Source: JABDII01 sp041576235 (lineage in GTDB: Bacteria > Gemmatimonadota > Gemmatimonadetes > Gemmatimonadales > GWC2-71-9). From it: a stretch of DNA of 16,360 nt. The translations under genes were made by a program, and so were the position numbers. This document shows positions 1 through 6,585 of the stretch, in pieces; the stretch's first letter is position 1, and the number at the start of each line of letters is the position of its first letter. The DNA lies in assembly GCA_041576235.1 (NCBI GenBank), contig JBFGLJ010000048.1:1-16360 (forward strand), given 5' to 3'. Under the pieces are notes generated by a model. That model ran no database searches. It saw only the letters and a program-made list of their open reading frames with translations, and was not told the DNA's origin.

Positions 1-972
1 CGCCGACGAGCCCCAACGCCGACAGCGCCTGCATCCGGACCCCGGCGTGTGCGTCGTCGACGTGGAGCCGGAGAAAGGCGCCGAGGGGGGGAGAAGCGTC
101 GTCATAGCTCGCCAGGGAACGGATGGCCTGGATGCGCACGCCGGCATCCTCGTCGTCGGCCGCTTGCTTCAAGAGTTCGATCACCCCGTCCTCGGCCAAT
201 CCTTCCGAGGCGATGTAGGACTGCGTGAGCGAGCGCGCCGCCGCGTGCCTCACGGGTGCATAGGGGTCTCGAAGGGCATCCAGAAACCGCGCGGAGGCGC
301 CAGCGGGTCGGAGCCGTCCGAGGCTATAGAGGATTCGCCACCGGAGGTCGTCGTCGGTGGAGTGAAGCGCGATGAGGTCATTGCTGGGCGCGTGGTCGCC
401 CAGCCTCCACGCCTCGAGCGCGGCTTGGCGGAGCGGCTGATCCGGTTCGGTGGTGATGGTGGCCGTGCCTCGAATGAGGGCCGCGATGAAATCGGCTGCT
501 ACGGGTCCACCGATCTTCGCCAGGGCGGTGACGGCCTCGGTGGCGGCGTTGGAGGCCAGGGGTGGCTGGGCCTGGAACCGTTCGACAATCAGTGGTGAGG
601 CCGTGGAGTCGCGCATCAGCCCGAGCGCAAAGAACACCGACGCCTGGACCAGGCTGTCGGGATCGGTGAGGGCGTGGACGAGCAAGTCGAGTCCGGCCGG
701 GTGTCCAATGCGGCCGATGGCGAGTGCAGCGGAGCGCCGGACCAGTGGTTCGGGCGAATGCATCCCCGCGCGCAGGGTGCCATGCGCCCAATGACGGGCG
801 TCCTCAGCCGCAAGGATGGGTGCGACGGCCTCGACCAGGGCGTTGTCTTGCGCCGCGAGGCGCGCGGGCCAGGCCCCCCCCCCGCCGCCCCCGCAAGGTG
901 GCCCGAGCCCAGCACCATGAAGCCCGCCGCACGCCGCAGGCGCGCGAACGCACGGAAGGGGTCGAGGCGCAC
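1..972 (-). CDS. HEAT-repeat exported protein, N-terminal part, with apparent frameshift; cut by left edge
   Basis: Reading the minus strand from about 882 to the left edge gives an uninterrupted frame of short helical repeats. At least seven HEAT-type units are visible, with cores such as SPEPLVRRSAALAIGRIG, DPYAPVRHAAARSL and DEDAGVRIQAIRSL. That frame has no ATG or GTG until an internal Met near 760. The best start lies in another frame: GTG at 972, preceded by AGAGG 7 bases upstream and 10 bases after the thioesterase stop. It opens a basic, then Gly/Ala/Leu-rich leader (MRLDPFRAFARLRRAAGFMV...) that looks like a signal peptide. The two frames would join at the C10 run (874-883) if the tract were 11 or 8 bases, giving ...AAGGGAWPARLAAQ and then the repeats. 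HEAT repeats are protein-binding scaffolds. In some bacteria they are joined to peptidyl-prolyl isomerase domains, but the C-terminus is outside the window. Function unknown; a genuine frameshift, phase variation or sequencing error are all possible. Confidence 0.75.
874..883. repeat. Homopolymer C10 tract at frameshift point
   Basis: Ten consecutive C (G10 in the mRNA) lie exactly where the signal-peptide-like frame must pass into the HEAT-repeat frame. Counting codons, the two are in frame when the run is 3n+2 long (8 or 11) and out of frame at 10. Such runs are prone to polymerase slippage and to sequencing or assembly length errors. Confidence 0.85.
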
Positions 973-982
973 CCGACGGCCT

Positions 983-1405
983 CTAGAGGGGAACGGGGGA
1001 AGGTGCGGCCGAGAGGGCCGCCATCACGGTGGCCGGCATGCGCGTCGGACTCATGTCCTGGTTGAGACAGACCATGTTGGTTTCCGCCTTGGCCAGGAGT
1101 GTATCGGTGTCCGCGTTCTCGATGGCGTATGCGAAGAGGACCCGCCGCGACCCGAGGTCCCGGACCCAGCACCGAATCCGCACGAGATCGTCGTAGCCAG
1201 CGGGTTTCAGATACCGGACCTTGAGTTCGGCCACGACGAGGCGGTAGCCCATATCTTCGATGTCCCGATACCGCATGCCGCGGGTTCGGAGATACTCGGT
1301 GCGCGCCATGTCGAGCCAGACCACATGGCGTGCGTGATAGGCCACCCCCATACGATCGGTTTCGGAATAGTTTACGCGGACGGTGATGTCCGTGGCGTTC
1401 GTCAT
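983..1405 (-). CDS. YbgC-like acyl-CoA thioesterase (4HBT hotdog-fold family)
   Basis: A 140-residue protein, the usual length for a single hotdog domain of the 4-hydroxybenzoyl-CoA thioesterase family. The signature is near the N-terminus: ETDRMGVAYHARHVVWLDMAR at residues 15-35. Asp17 is at the conserved catalytic position and Tyr23-His24 follows the Gly-Val turn. The segment ELKVRYLKPAGYDDLVRI is the typical central beta strand region. Members hydrolyse acyl-CoA thioesters in the cytosol; YbgC proteins of the Tol-Pal region act on short-chain acyl-CoA and associate with envelope lipid metabolism, but the substrate here is unknown. ATG 1405 is chosen because it gives the standard N-terminus; the open frame extends upstream only as unrelated antisense of the next gene. 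The HEAT-protein gene follows after 10 bases, so the two are probably co-transcribed. A divergent LpxH-like gene lies upstream. Confidence 0.9.
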   Translation of the reverse strand: MTNATDITVRVNYSETDRMGVAYHARHVVWLDMARTEYLRTRGMRYRDIEDMGYRLVVAELKVRYLKPAGYDDLVRIRCWVRDLGSRRVLFAYAIENADTDTLLAKAETNMVCLNQDMSPTRMPATVMAALSAAPSPVPL

Positions 1406-1445
1406 GGGCGAAGTCTCGTCGCATGCCAATGGAAAGTCAAACGGG

Positions 1446-1457
1446 GCAAGCGCTTGC
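1446..1457. promoter_or_regulatory. Perfect 12-bp palindrome, LacI/GalR-like operator core
   Basis: GCAAGCGCTTGC is a perfect inverted repeat centred in the 84-base gap between the divergent thioesterase and LpxH-like genes. Its AAGCGCTT core with a central CG resembles operators of LacI/GalR-family regulators. It overlaps the possible -35 element of the plus-strand gene. The binding protein is unknown and no regulator gene is in the window. Confidence 0.4.
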
Positions 1458-1483
1458 AACGCGCACCTCCAGTCCGGTATCTT
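1454..1483 (+). promoter_or_regulatory. Possible promoter for LpxH-like gene, giving a leaderless mRNA
   Basis: TTGCAA (1454-1459) and TATCTT (1478-1483) are separated by 18 bases. The -10-like hexamer ends 6 bases before GTG 1490, so transcription would begin at or next to the start codon. No Shine-Dalgarno sequence precedes GTG 1490, which fits a leaderless message. Matches to the sigma-70 consensus are partial, so this is tentative. Confidence 0.3.
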
Positions 1484-1489
1484 CGGCTC

Positions 1490-2227
1490 GTGCTTGGTCA
1501 CCAGCTGGTCGTTGTCGCGGACGCACACCTCGGCTCGGCCCCGCCCGAGGTCGAGGGCGCCCTCCTCTCGTTTCTCGATTCCGTCCCCACCCTCGGGGAT
1601 TGTTGCCTCATCAACGGGGACCTCTTCGATTTCTGGTTCTCCTACCGGCGGGTCATCCCCCGGAGGGGGTTTCATGTGGCGGCGGCCTTGGCTCGGCTCG
1701 CCAAGCAAATGCCCGTGGTTCTGATCGGCGGCAACCACGATCGCTGGGGCGAGGACTTCTGGCAGAAGGACCTCGGCATCGCCTTCCACCCCTTGGAGGC
1801 GAGGTTTTCGGTTGGCAGCCGGCGGGTCTTGGCGGTCCACGGGGACGGCCTGACCGAGCAGCGCTGGTCGGCCGAGTTCATGTATCATCTGACCCGCAAC
1901 CGGCTCACGATCGGGCTGTGGAAGGCCATGCATCCGGACATCGGATTCTGGTTGGTCGACAAGATGAGCCGGGGTCTCGGCTATGCCACCCGTGACGGCA
2001 AGGTCTTGGACAAGGCGGCGCGGGAACAGCGCGCCTGGGCGGAGAAGAAGCTCGGGGAGGACCGAGAAACGGGAATGGTGGTGATGGGTCACACCCATCG
2101 AGCCGCATTGACCGAGCCCTTCGCCGACCGCTATTACCTCAATCCGGGGGCCTGGATGGACGGGTATCGCTACGCCATCGCCACCGAGGCCGGCGCCACG
2201 CTGTGCGAGTACGCCCCGGCCTCTTAG
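1490..2227 (+). CDS. LpxH-like UDP-2,3-diacylglucosamine diphosphatase (metallophosphoesterase)
   Basis: A 245-residue calcineurin-like phosphoesterase with every metal-binding motif in order: DAH at residues 11-13, GDLFD at 43-47, GNHD at 81-84, HGDG at 117-120 and GHTH at 200-203. The length and the aromatic GDLFDFWF segment match the LpxH group, which hydrolyses UDP-2,3-diacylglucosamine to lipid X on the cytoplasmic face of the inner membrane during lipid A synthesis. No hydrophobic segment long enough for a membrane span is seen. The frame stays open far upstream, antisense to the thioesterase, but homology begins at about LVVVADAHLG. GTG 1490 is therefore the likely start; TTG 1454 is possible but sits inside the palindrome. 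The gene converges on murI with 7 bases between the stops. Other diphosphatases of this superfamily cannot be excluded. Confidence 0.85.
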   Translation: MLGHQLVVVADAHLGSAPPEVEGALLSFLDSVPTLGDCCLINGDLFDFWFSYRRVIPRRGFHVAAALARLAKQMPVVLIGGNHDRWGEDFWQKDLGIAFHPLEARFSVGSRRVLAVHGDGLTEQRWSAEFMYHLTRNRLTIGLWKAMHPDIGFWLVDKMSRGLGYATRDGKVLDKAAREQRAWAEKKLGEDRETGMVVMGHTHRAALTEPFADRYYLNPGAWMDGYRYAIATEAGATLCEYAPAS

Positions 2228-2234
2228 CCCGGTC

Positions 2235-3035
2235 CTAGCCCAGCGGGACCACTTCGACCTTCGCCAGCCGCTCGCCAACGAAACGCGAACCCACCTCCAG
2301 GAAGCGGCGCTCGTCGTCGCTGACGGCGAAGCGGTGGCTGCCCAGCCCGTCGGACGCCGCTTCGATCCCGGCGGCGTTCAAGGCCTGGCGCACCGCCTTG
2401 GCGGTCTCGTCCGCGCTATCGATCAAGACGACCGCGTCTCCCAAGACCCGGCCGAGGAGCGGCTTGAGCAAGGGGTAGTGGGTACACCCCAAGACCAGCG
2501 TGTCGAGACCGTCGCTCATGAGGGGGCCCAGGTATTCGCGGGCGATGAGTTCGGTCGCGGGATGCTCGAACCATCCCTCTTCGACGATCGGCGCAAACAG
2601 CGGGCAGGCCGCCGGCTTGACCGTGACCCCTGGCGCCAGGGCCGAGAGGGCCCGCTGATAGGCGCCGCTCTCGATGGTCCCAGCGGTGCCGATCACGCCG
2701 ATCATGCCGCCCCTCGTGACCGCGGCGGCGGCTCTGGCACCCGGCTCGATGACCCCAATGACCGGGATCTCGGTGCGCTCCTGCAGGACCCCGAGCGCGT
2801 GCGCCGAGCTGGTGTTGCACGCCACCACGACCGCCTTGACCTCTTGGGCGAGGAGCCAGTCGAGGATCTCGAGGCTGTACCGCCGGACCGTGGCTGGGGA
2901 CTTGGGCCCATAGGGCACCCTCGCGGTGTCGCCGAAGTACACCGTCGATTCGTGAGGGAGGCAGTGAAACAAGGCCCGGGCGACGGTCAGCCCGCCGATG
3001 CCGGAATCGAAGATCCCGATTGGGGCTGCGTTCAC
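2235..3035 (-). CDS. murI: Glutamate racemase
   Basis: This 266-residue enzyme converts L-glutamate to D-glutamate for peptidoglycan precursor synthesis in the cytoplasm. The family motifs are complete: IGIFDSGIGGLTV (Asp10), the phosphate-loop region YFGDTARVPYG (33-43), VACNTSSA with catalytic Cys73, and LGCTHYPLL with catalytic Cys184 and His186. The length is standard. GTG 3035 is chosen because the conserved sequence begins a few residues later (VNAAPIGIFDSG) and because it forms a 4-base GTGA overlap with the stop of the DUF5683 gene upstream. A longer frame reaches 3182 but only as antisense-like sequence inside that neighbour. This is the last gene of the long minus-strand run. No clear terminator lies between its stop and the converging LpxH-like gene. 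Confidence 0.97.
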   Translation of the reverse strand: MNAAPIGIFDSGIGGLTVARALFHCLPHESTVYFGDTARVPYGPKSPATVRRYSLEILDWLLAQEVKAVVVACNTSSAHALGVLQERTEIPVIGVIEPGARAAAAVTRGGMIGVIGTAGTIESGAYQRALSALAPGVTVKPAACPLFAPIVEEGWFEHPATELIAREYLGPLMSDGLDTLVLGCTHYPLLKPLLGRVLGDAVVLIDSADETAKAVRQALNAAGIEAASDGLGSHRFAVSDDERRFLEVGSRFVGERLAKVEVVPLG

Positions 3036-3526
3036 GGTCGCGGCAACGGGATGGAGACGTGGCCGCCGATGCCATCGGGGAGCGCCCTCAGCTTGATGTC
3101 GCCCGGGAAGTCCCAGAGGTGGGCCGACACGTAGGCTTCGAGGCCGGCGAAGAGGTGGTTGAACACCAGCAGGGTGAGCCAATCTTCAAGTTCCTGCTTC
3201 TTCGATTCAACCCTGCTGGAGTTGGTGCGTTCGAGATAGCCCAGCTCGTGGCTCGCTTTGATGCTCATGCCCAGGGTCACTCCCTCCCACAGAATGAAGA
3301 TCCCGCCGGTGAGCTTGCGATCGAGCTTGGCCTGGCCCCACCCCGGTACCAGGAGGGAGCGGAAGAACGCCCCCATGGGCGAGACGGGTCTCTTGGGTCC
3401 GGTCGTGTCCTGCTGAGCCGCCGGCGGGACGCGATCGGACGGGACGGCGGCCTCGCCCTCTTGGGCCGCCAGCGCCGATGAGACCAACATGGTCGAGAGG
3501 AGGCCTGCCGCAAGACGGGCGCGCAC
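3032..3526 (-). CDS. DUF5683-type exported/membrane protein
   Basis: With GTG 3526 as start the product is 164 residues. It begins with a convincing signal peptide (MRARLAAGLLSTMLVSSALAAQ; cleavage probably near residue 21), followed by a Pro/Gln/Asp-rich linker. Next comes the segment SPMGAFFRSLLVPGWGQ, the hallmark of the DUF5683 family (small envelope proteins of unknown function), and then hydrophobic stretches around GGIFILWEGVTLGM and WLTLLVFNHLFAGLEAYVSAHL. The open frame continues to 3661, but that part is the tRNA-Sec gene read as protein. GTG 3526 lies 29 bases past the tRNA 3' end. ATG 3490 is an alternative but would remove most of the signal peptide. The stop overlaps the murI start (GTGA). 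Function unknown. Confidence 0.85.
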   Translation of the reverse strand: MRARLAAGLLSTMLVSSALAAQEGEAAVPSDRVPPAAQQDTTGPKRPVSPMGAFFRSLLVPGWGQAKLDRKLTGGIFILWEGVTLGMSIKASHELGYLERTNSSRVESKKQELEDWLTLLVFNHLFAGLEAYVSAHLWDFPGDIKLRALPDGIGGHVSIPLPRP

Positions 3527-3541
3527 GCTGGGGTGCCCGGA

Positions 3542-3562
3542 GGGGCGGGGGCGGGTGGCGGG
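3542..3562 (+). repeat. G-tract repeat, potential G-quadruplex, at 3' side of tRNA-Sec
   Basis: The plus strand reads GGGGCGGGGGCGGGTGGCGGG, four G runs with loops of 1-4 bases. The strand carrying the G runs is the template strand here, so RNA of the operon would be C-rich. The first 14 bases are the same GGGGGC-type repeat found twice in truB. Confidence 0.6.
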
Positions 3563-3653
3563 AGCGTGTGGGAATCGAACCCACCAGAGCCGTCGAGGAC
3601 GTCTCCGTCGCGGTTTTGAAGACCGGCCGAGCCACCAGGCCCGATCCGCCCCC
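3556..3653 (-). tRNA. selC: tRNA-Sec (anticodon UCA)
   Basis: A 98-nt RNA with selenocysteine-tRNA architecture. It has an 8-position acceptor stem (GGGGGCGG with ACGCTCCC; one G-U wobble and a G-A mismatch at the eighth position), a 2-nt linker, a 6-bp D stem CGGGCC/GGCTCG closed by a 4-nt TGGT loop, and anticodon loop CTTCAAA (UCA anticodon). The anticodon stem has four pairs plus a C-C mismatch at its top. A long 25-nt variable region can form GAG-A-CGTC / GACG-G-CTC, followed by a perfect T arm GTGGG-TTCGATT-CCCAC, discriminator G and encoded CCA. The 8+5 acceptor/T arrangement, 6-bp D stem and long variable arm separate it from tRNA-Ser and suppressor tRNAs. It implies that the organism makes selenoproteins, although no selA/selB/selD is in the window. 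It lies 10 bases after ridA and 29 before the DUF5683 gene on the same strand, so it may be cut from a polycistronic transcript. Confidence 0.92.
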
Positions 3654-3663
3654 AGGGACATCG

Positions 3664-4056
3664 CTACCCGCTCCGTGCCCGGGCGGCCACCGCGTCGATC
3701 TCCACCCGCACCCCCTTGGGCAAGCCGGCCACTGCCACGGTGGAGCGGGCCGGCCGGTGGCTGCCGAAGGCCCGGGCGTAGGCTTCGTTCATCGCCGGAA
3801 AGTCTCCCATATCCACAAGATACACCGTTGTCTTCACAACCTGGGTGAGGTCTGAGCCCGCCGCCCTGAGCACGGCTTCGAGGTTCGTCAGGACGCGGGC
3901 GGTTTCGGCGGCCACGCCACCGCTCACCACCCGCCCGGTTCCGGGATCGAGCGCGATCTGGCCGGCGGTGAAGATGTAGTCTCCCGAGAGGGTCGCCTGG
4001 CTGTATGGCCCGATGGCGCCCGGGGCATGGGCGGTCTCAACGTACTCAATCGGCAT
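3664..4056 (-). CDS. ridA: RidA family 2-iminobutanoate/2-iminopropanoate deaminase
   Basis: A 130-residue protein of the YjgF/YER057c/UK114 family, the usual length. Conserved features are GPYSQAT at residues 16-22, TAGQI at 30-34, VVKTTVYLVDMGDFPAMNEAY at 73-93, the active-site arginine in RPARSTVAVAGLPKG (Arg104) and the closing VEIDAVA with Glu119. RidA proteins act as cytosolic trimers that hydrolyse reactive enamine/imine products of pyridoxal-phosphate enzymes, protecting other PLP enzymes. ATG 4056 has a strong Shine-Dalgarno (GGAAGG, 6 bases away) that overlaps the fhs stop, so it is translated from the fhs message. The tRNA-Sec follows after 10 bases. Some RidA paralogues have lost deaminase activity, but the arginine here suggests it is active. 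Confidence 0.94.
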   Translation of the reverse strand: MPIEYVETAHAPGAIGPYSQATLSGDYIFTAGQIALDPGTGRVVSGGVAAETARVLTNLEAVLRAAGSDLTQVVKTTVYLVDMGDFPAMNEAYARAFGSHRPARSTVAVAGLPKGVRVEIDAVAARARSG

Positions 4057-4067
4057 GGGGTCCCTTC

Positions 4068-5741
4068 CTAGAAGAGTCCTTCGATCTTGCCGTCTCGATG
4101 AATGCGGATGGCCTCCGCCGACGGCACCTTGCTGAGACCGGGCATGGTCATGATGTCGCCCGCGAGCGCAACCACGAAGCCGGCACCAGACGAAGGATAG
4201 ACATCGCGGATGGTGATGCGGAAGCCGCTGGGCCGCCCCAGCTTGGCCGGGTCATCGGTAAAGGAGTATTGGGTCTTCGCGATGCACACGGGGGTATTGC
4301 CCATCCCGATCCCTTCGAGCTGCGTGATGGCCTTGTCCGCCTTGGCAATGAACTCGACGCCATCCGCGCCATAGACGCGGCGCGCGATGGTCTCGATCTT
4401 CTCTCGGATAGGGCGATCGGCGTCGTACAGGGGGCGAAACTGGGCCTTGTTTTCCTCGAGGGTGGCCAGGATCTCTTGCGCAACCGCCTCGCCGCCTTCC
4501 CCGCCCTTTTCCCAAACATCGCTGAGCGCCGCCCGGGCGCCCGCCTTCTTGGCGGCGTCCATGACCGTGTCCAGCTCCTCGGGGCTGTCGGTCAAGAACC
4601 GATTGACGGCCACGATGACCGGTACCCCAAACTGTTGGACATTGGCGATGTGGGCCTCGAGGTTGACCAGGCCCCGGCGGAGCGCCTGGACGTCGGGGGT
4701 CTTGAGCGCGTCCTTCGAGACACCGCCGTGCATCTTGAGCGCCCGCACCGTTGCCACCAGCACCGCGGCCTCTGGCTCGAGCCCTCCGGCCCGGCACTTG
4801 ATGTCGAAGAACTTCTCCGCCCCAAGATCTGCCCCAAAGCCGGCCTCGGTGAGGACCACATCGGCGAGGGACAGACCCAGGCGTGTGGCCGCGATCGAAT
4901 TGCATCCGTGGGCGATGTTGGCGAACGGGCCGCCGTGAACCAGGGCGGCTCCGCCCTCGAGGGTCTGCACCAGATTGGGCAGGATGGCGTCCTTGAGGAG
5001 CAGGGTCATGGCGCCGGCCGCCTTGAGATCGCCGGCGGTTATCGGCTGGCGGCCCCGGGTGAAGCCGACGATCACGCGTCCCAGCCGGCTCTCGAGATCG
5101 GCCAGGTCCGTGGCCAGACAGAGGATGGCCATCACCTCGCTCGCCGGGACGATGACAAACCGGTCTTCCCGCGCAATCCCGCCGTTCAGCCCGCCCAACC
5201 CGACCACGATGTGCCGGAGGGCGCGGTCATTCATGTCCATGGTTCGGGGCCAGGTGATGCGTCGGGGATCGATCTCCAGGGCGTTGCCCTGGTGGATGTG
5301 GTTGTCCAGCATGGCCGACAGCAGGTTGTTGGCCGACCCGATGGCGTGGAAGTCCCCGGTGAAGTGCAGGTTGATCTCGTCCATGGGGACGACCTGGGCG
5401 TACCCCCCGCCGGCGGCCCCGCCCTTGATCCCGAACACGGGGCCCAAGGACGGCTCGCGCAAACACACGACCACCTTGGCTCCCAAGCGTCTCAGGGCCT
5501 GGCTCACCCCAACCGTGACGGTCGACTTCCCCTCGCCGGCAGGCGTGGGACTGATGCCGGTCACCAGCACCAGACGGCCGCGCGGGGTCCGCTTGGCGAT
5601 GGCCGTGGGCGTGATCTTGGCCTTGTGGCGGCCGTAGGGCAGGATCTCATCGGCTGTGAGGCCGAGTTCGGCCGCGACGTCGGCGATGGGACGGAGTGTT
5701 GCGGCTTGGGCGATGTCGATATCAGACGGGACAGTGCTCAC
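4068..5741 (-). CDS. fhs: Formate--tetrahydrofolate ligase
   Basis: A full-length (557-residue) ATP-dependent enzyme that joins formate to tetrahydrofolate to give 10-formyl-THF in the cytosol, feeding purine synthesis and formylation of initiator tRNA. The P-loop TPAGEGKST lies at residues 66-74. It is followed by the family block REPSLGPVFGIKGGAAGGGY (96-114), then MDEINLHFTGDFHAI and a C-terminal region including NTPVCIAKTQYSFTDD and DVYPSSGAGF. GTG 5741 is chosen because it leaves a normal N-terminal extension (DIDIAQAATLRPI) before the conserved domain; a GGAGG lies 12 bases upstream, a little far. It lies 49 bases after tatD and 11 before ridA. The small gap to tatD is the largest in the operon, and no clear promoter is seen there. 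Confidence 0.97.
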   Translation of the reverse strand: MSTVPSDIDIAQAATLRPIADVAAELGLTADEILPYGRHKAKITPTAIAKRTPRGRLVLVTGISPTPAGEGKSTVTVGVSQALRRLGAKVVVCLREPSLGPVFGIKGGAAGGGYAQVVPMDEINLHFTGDFHAIGSANNLLSAMLDNHIHQGNALEIDPRRITWPRTMDMNDRALRHIVVGLGGLNGGIAREDRFVIVPASEVMAILCLATDLADLESRLGRVIVGFTRGRQPITAGDLKAAGAMTLLLKDAILPNLVQTLEGGAALVHGGPFANIAHGCNSIAATRLGLSLADVVLTEAGFGADLGAEKFFDIKCRAGGLEPEAAVLVATVRALKMHGGVSKDALKTPDVQALRRGLVNLEAHIANVQQFGVPVIVAVNRFLTDSPEELDTVMDAAKKAGARAALSDVWEKGGEGGEAVAQEILATLEENKAQFRPLYDADRPIREKIETIARRVYGADGVEFIAKADKAITQLEGIGMGNTPVCIAKTQYSFTDDPAKLGRPSGFRITIRDVYPSSGAGFVVALAGDIMTMPGLSKVPSAEAIRIHRDGKIEGLF

Positions 5742-5790
5742 CGGGGTGATCGTCCTCCGCTCGGGGGTGGGCGTGATTCGTTGGTGCGTG

Positions 5791-6582
5791 TCAGGCTTGG
5801 TCGGCGAGCGCGGGTGCGACCCGCTTCCCGAATATCCGCCGGGCGTTGGATCCGGTGGCGGCGATCAGCTCGGTTGGCGCCATATCGCGGACGGCGGCCA
5901 CCCGCTCCGCCACGCGCACCACGAAGGCGGGCTCGTTCCGTTTACCGCGGTGGGGCACCGGCGCCAGGTACGGCGCGTCGGTCTCGACCAGGACGCGGTC
6001 GAGCGGTGTTTCGCGAACCGCGTGATCGAGCTGCCAGTTTCGGAACGTCACCATTCCGCTGAACGACACATAGTGATCGAGATCGAGGCCCGCTCGCAAG
6101 AGCGTGTCGCCGCTGGAGAAGGAATGGAGGATCGCCGGCACGGTCGGGTAATTCCCGAGGATCGCCGCCACGTCGGCGTCGGCCTCGCGGGCGTGAATCA
6201 CGGCGGGGAGGCCGACCTCGCCGGCAAGCGCCATCTGGGCATCGAAGACCCGGCGTTGCATGTCGCGGGGCGAATGATCGTAGTGATAGTCCAACCCGAT
6301 TTCGCCCACCGCGACCACCCGGTCATCGGCGGCACGCTCACGCAACCACGGGCCGGAGCCGGGCTTCCAGGAGGCCGCGTCGTGGGGGTGGACGCCGACG
6401 GTGACCGAGAGCCGCTCCGCCGCGTCGGCGGCCGCCAATTCGAGGGCCAGTGTCACGGCCTCCGTGGACTCGCCGATGATGACGATGTGGCCGACGCCGC
6501 TCGCCCAGGCGCGCTCGAGCACGGCCCGGCGATCGTCCTCGAAGGCCGGATCGCCCAAGTGGCAGTGGCTGTCGACCAGCAC
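5791..6582 (-). CDS. tatD: TatD family metal-dependent hydrolase (DNase)
   Basis: A 263-residue TIM-barrel amidohydrolase of the TatD/YcfH type. Metal ligands and motifs are in place: VDSHCHL (His6, His8), GVHPHDA at 63-69, GEIGLDYH with Glu94, VIHAREAD with His130, LHSFSSG with His153, and ETDAPYLAPVPHRGKRNEP with Asp202. The third-histidine motif is HSFSS rather than the common HCFSG, a minor variation. Members are Mg-dependent 3'-5' DNases or other phosphodiester hydrolases; the physiological substrate is often unclear. The name does not imply a role in Tat export. The start is GTG 6582, three bases after the secF stop. Its ribosome-binding site lies inside the secF end, consistent with translational coupling. 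Confidence 0.93.
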   Translation of the reverse strand: MLVDSHCHLGDPAFEDDRRAVLERAWASGVGHIVIIGESTEAVTLALELAAADAAERLSVTVGVHPHDAASWKPGSGPWLRERAADDRVVAVGEIGLDYHYDHSPRDMQRRVFDAQMALAGEVGLPAVIHAREADADVAAILGNYPTVPAILHSFSSGDTLLRAGLDLDHYVSFSGMVTFRNWQLDHAVRETPLDRVLVETDAPYLAPVPHRGKRNEPAFVVRVAERVAAVRDMAPTELIAATGSNARRIFGKRVAPALADQA

Positions 6583-6585
6583 CCG

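Noticed and set aside
674..1489. Upstream extension of the LpxH-like frame (272 extra residues)
   Set aside because: The extension is antisense to the thioesterase and HEAT genes and shows no metallophosphoesterase features; conserved sequence begins just after GTG 1490.
2231..2250. GGTCC...GGACC inverted repeat as a terminator for lpxH-like or murI
   Set aside because: Only a 5-bp stem with a 10-base loop and no T run on either strand; it also lies partly within murI.
3527..3661. N-terminal extension of the DUF5683 protein to 3661
   Set aside because: It reads through the tRNA-Sec gene and would bury the signal peptide.
4005..6062. A 685-codon open frame on the plus strand across ridA, fhs and tatD
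   Set aside because: It is antisense to three well-recognised genes, its translation is low in domain-like pattern, and long antisense frames are expected from high third-position GC.
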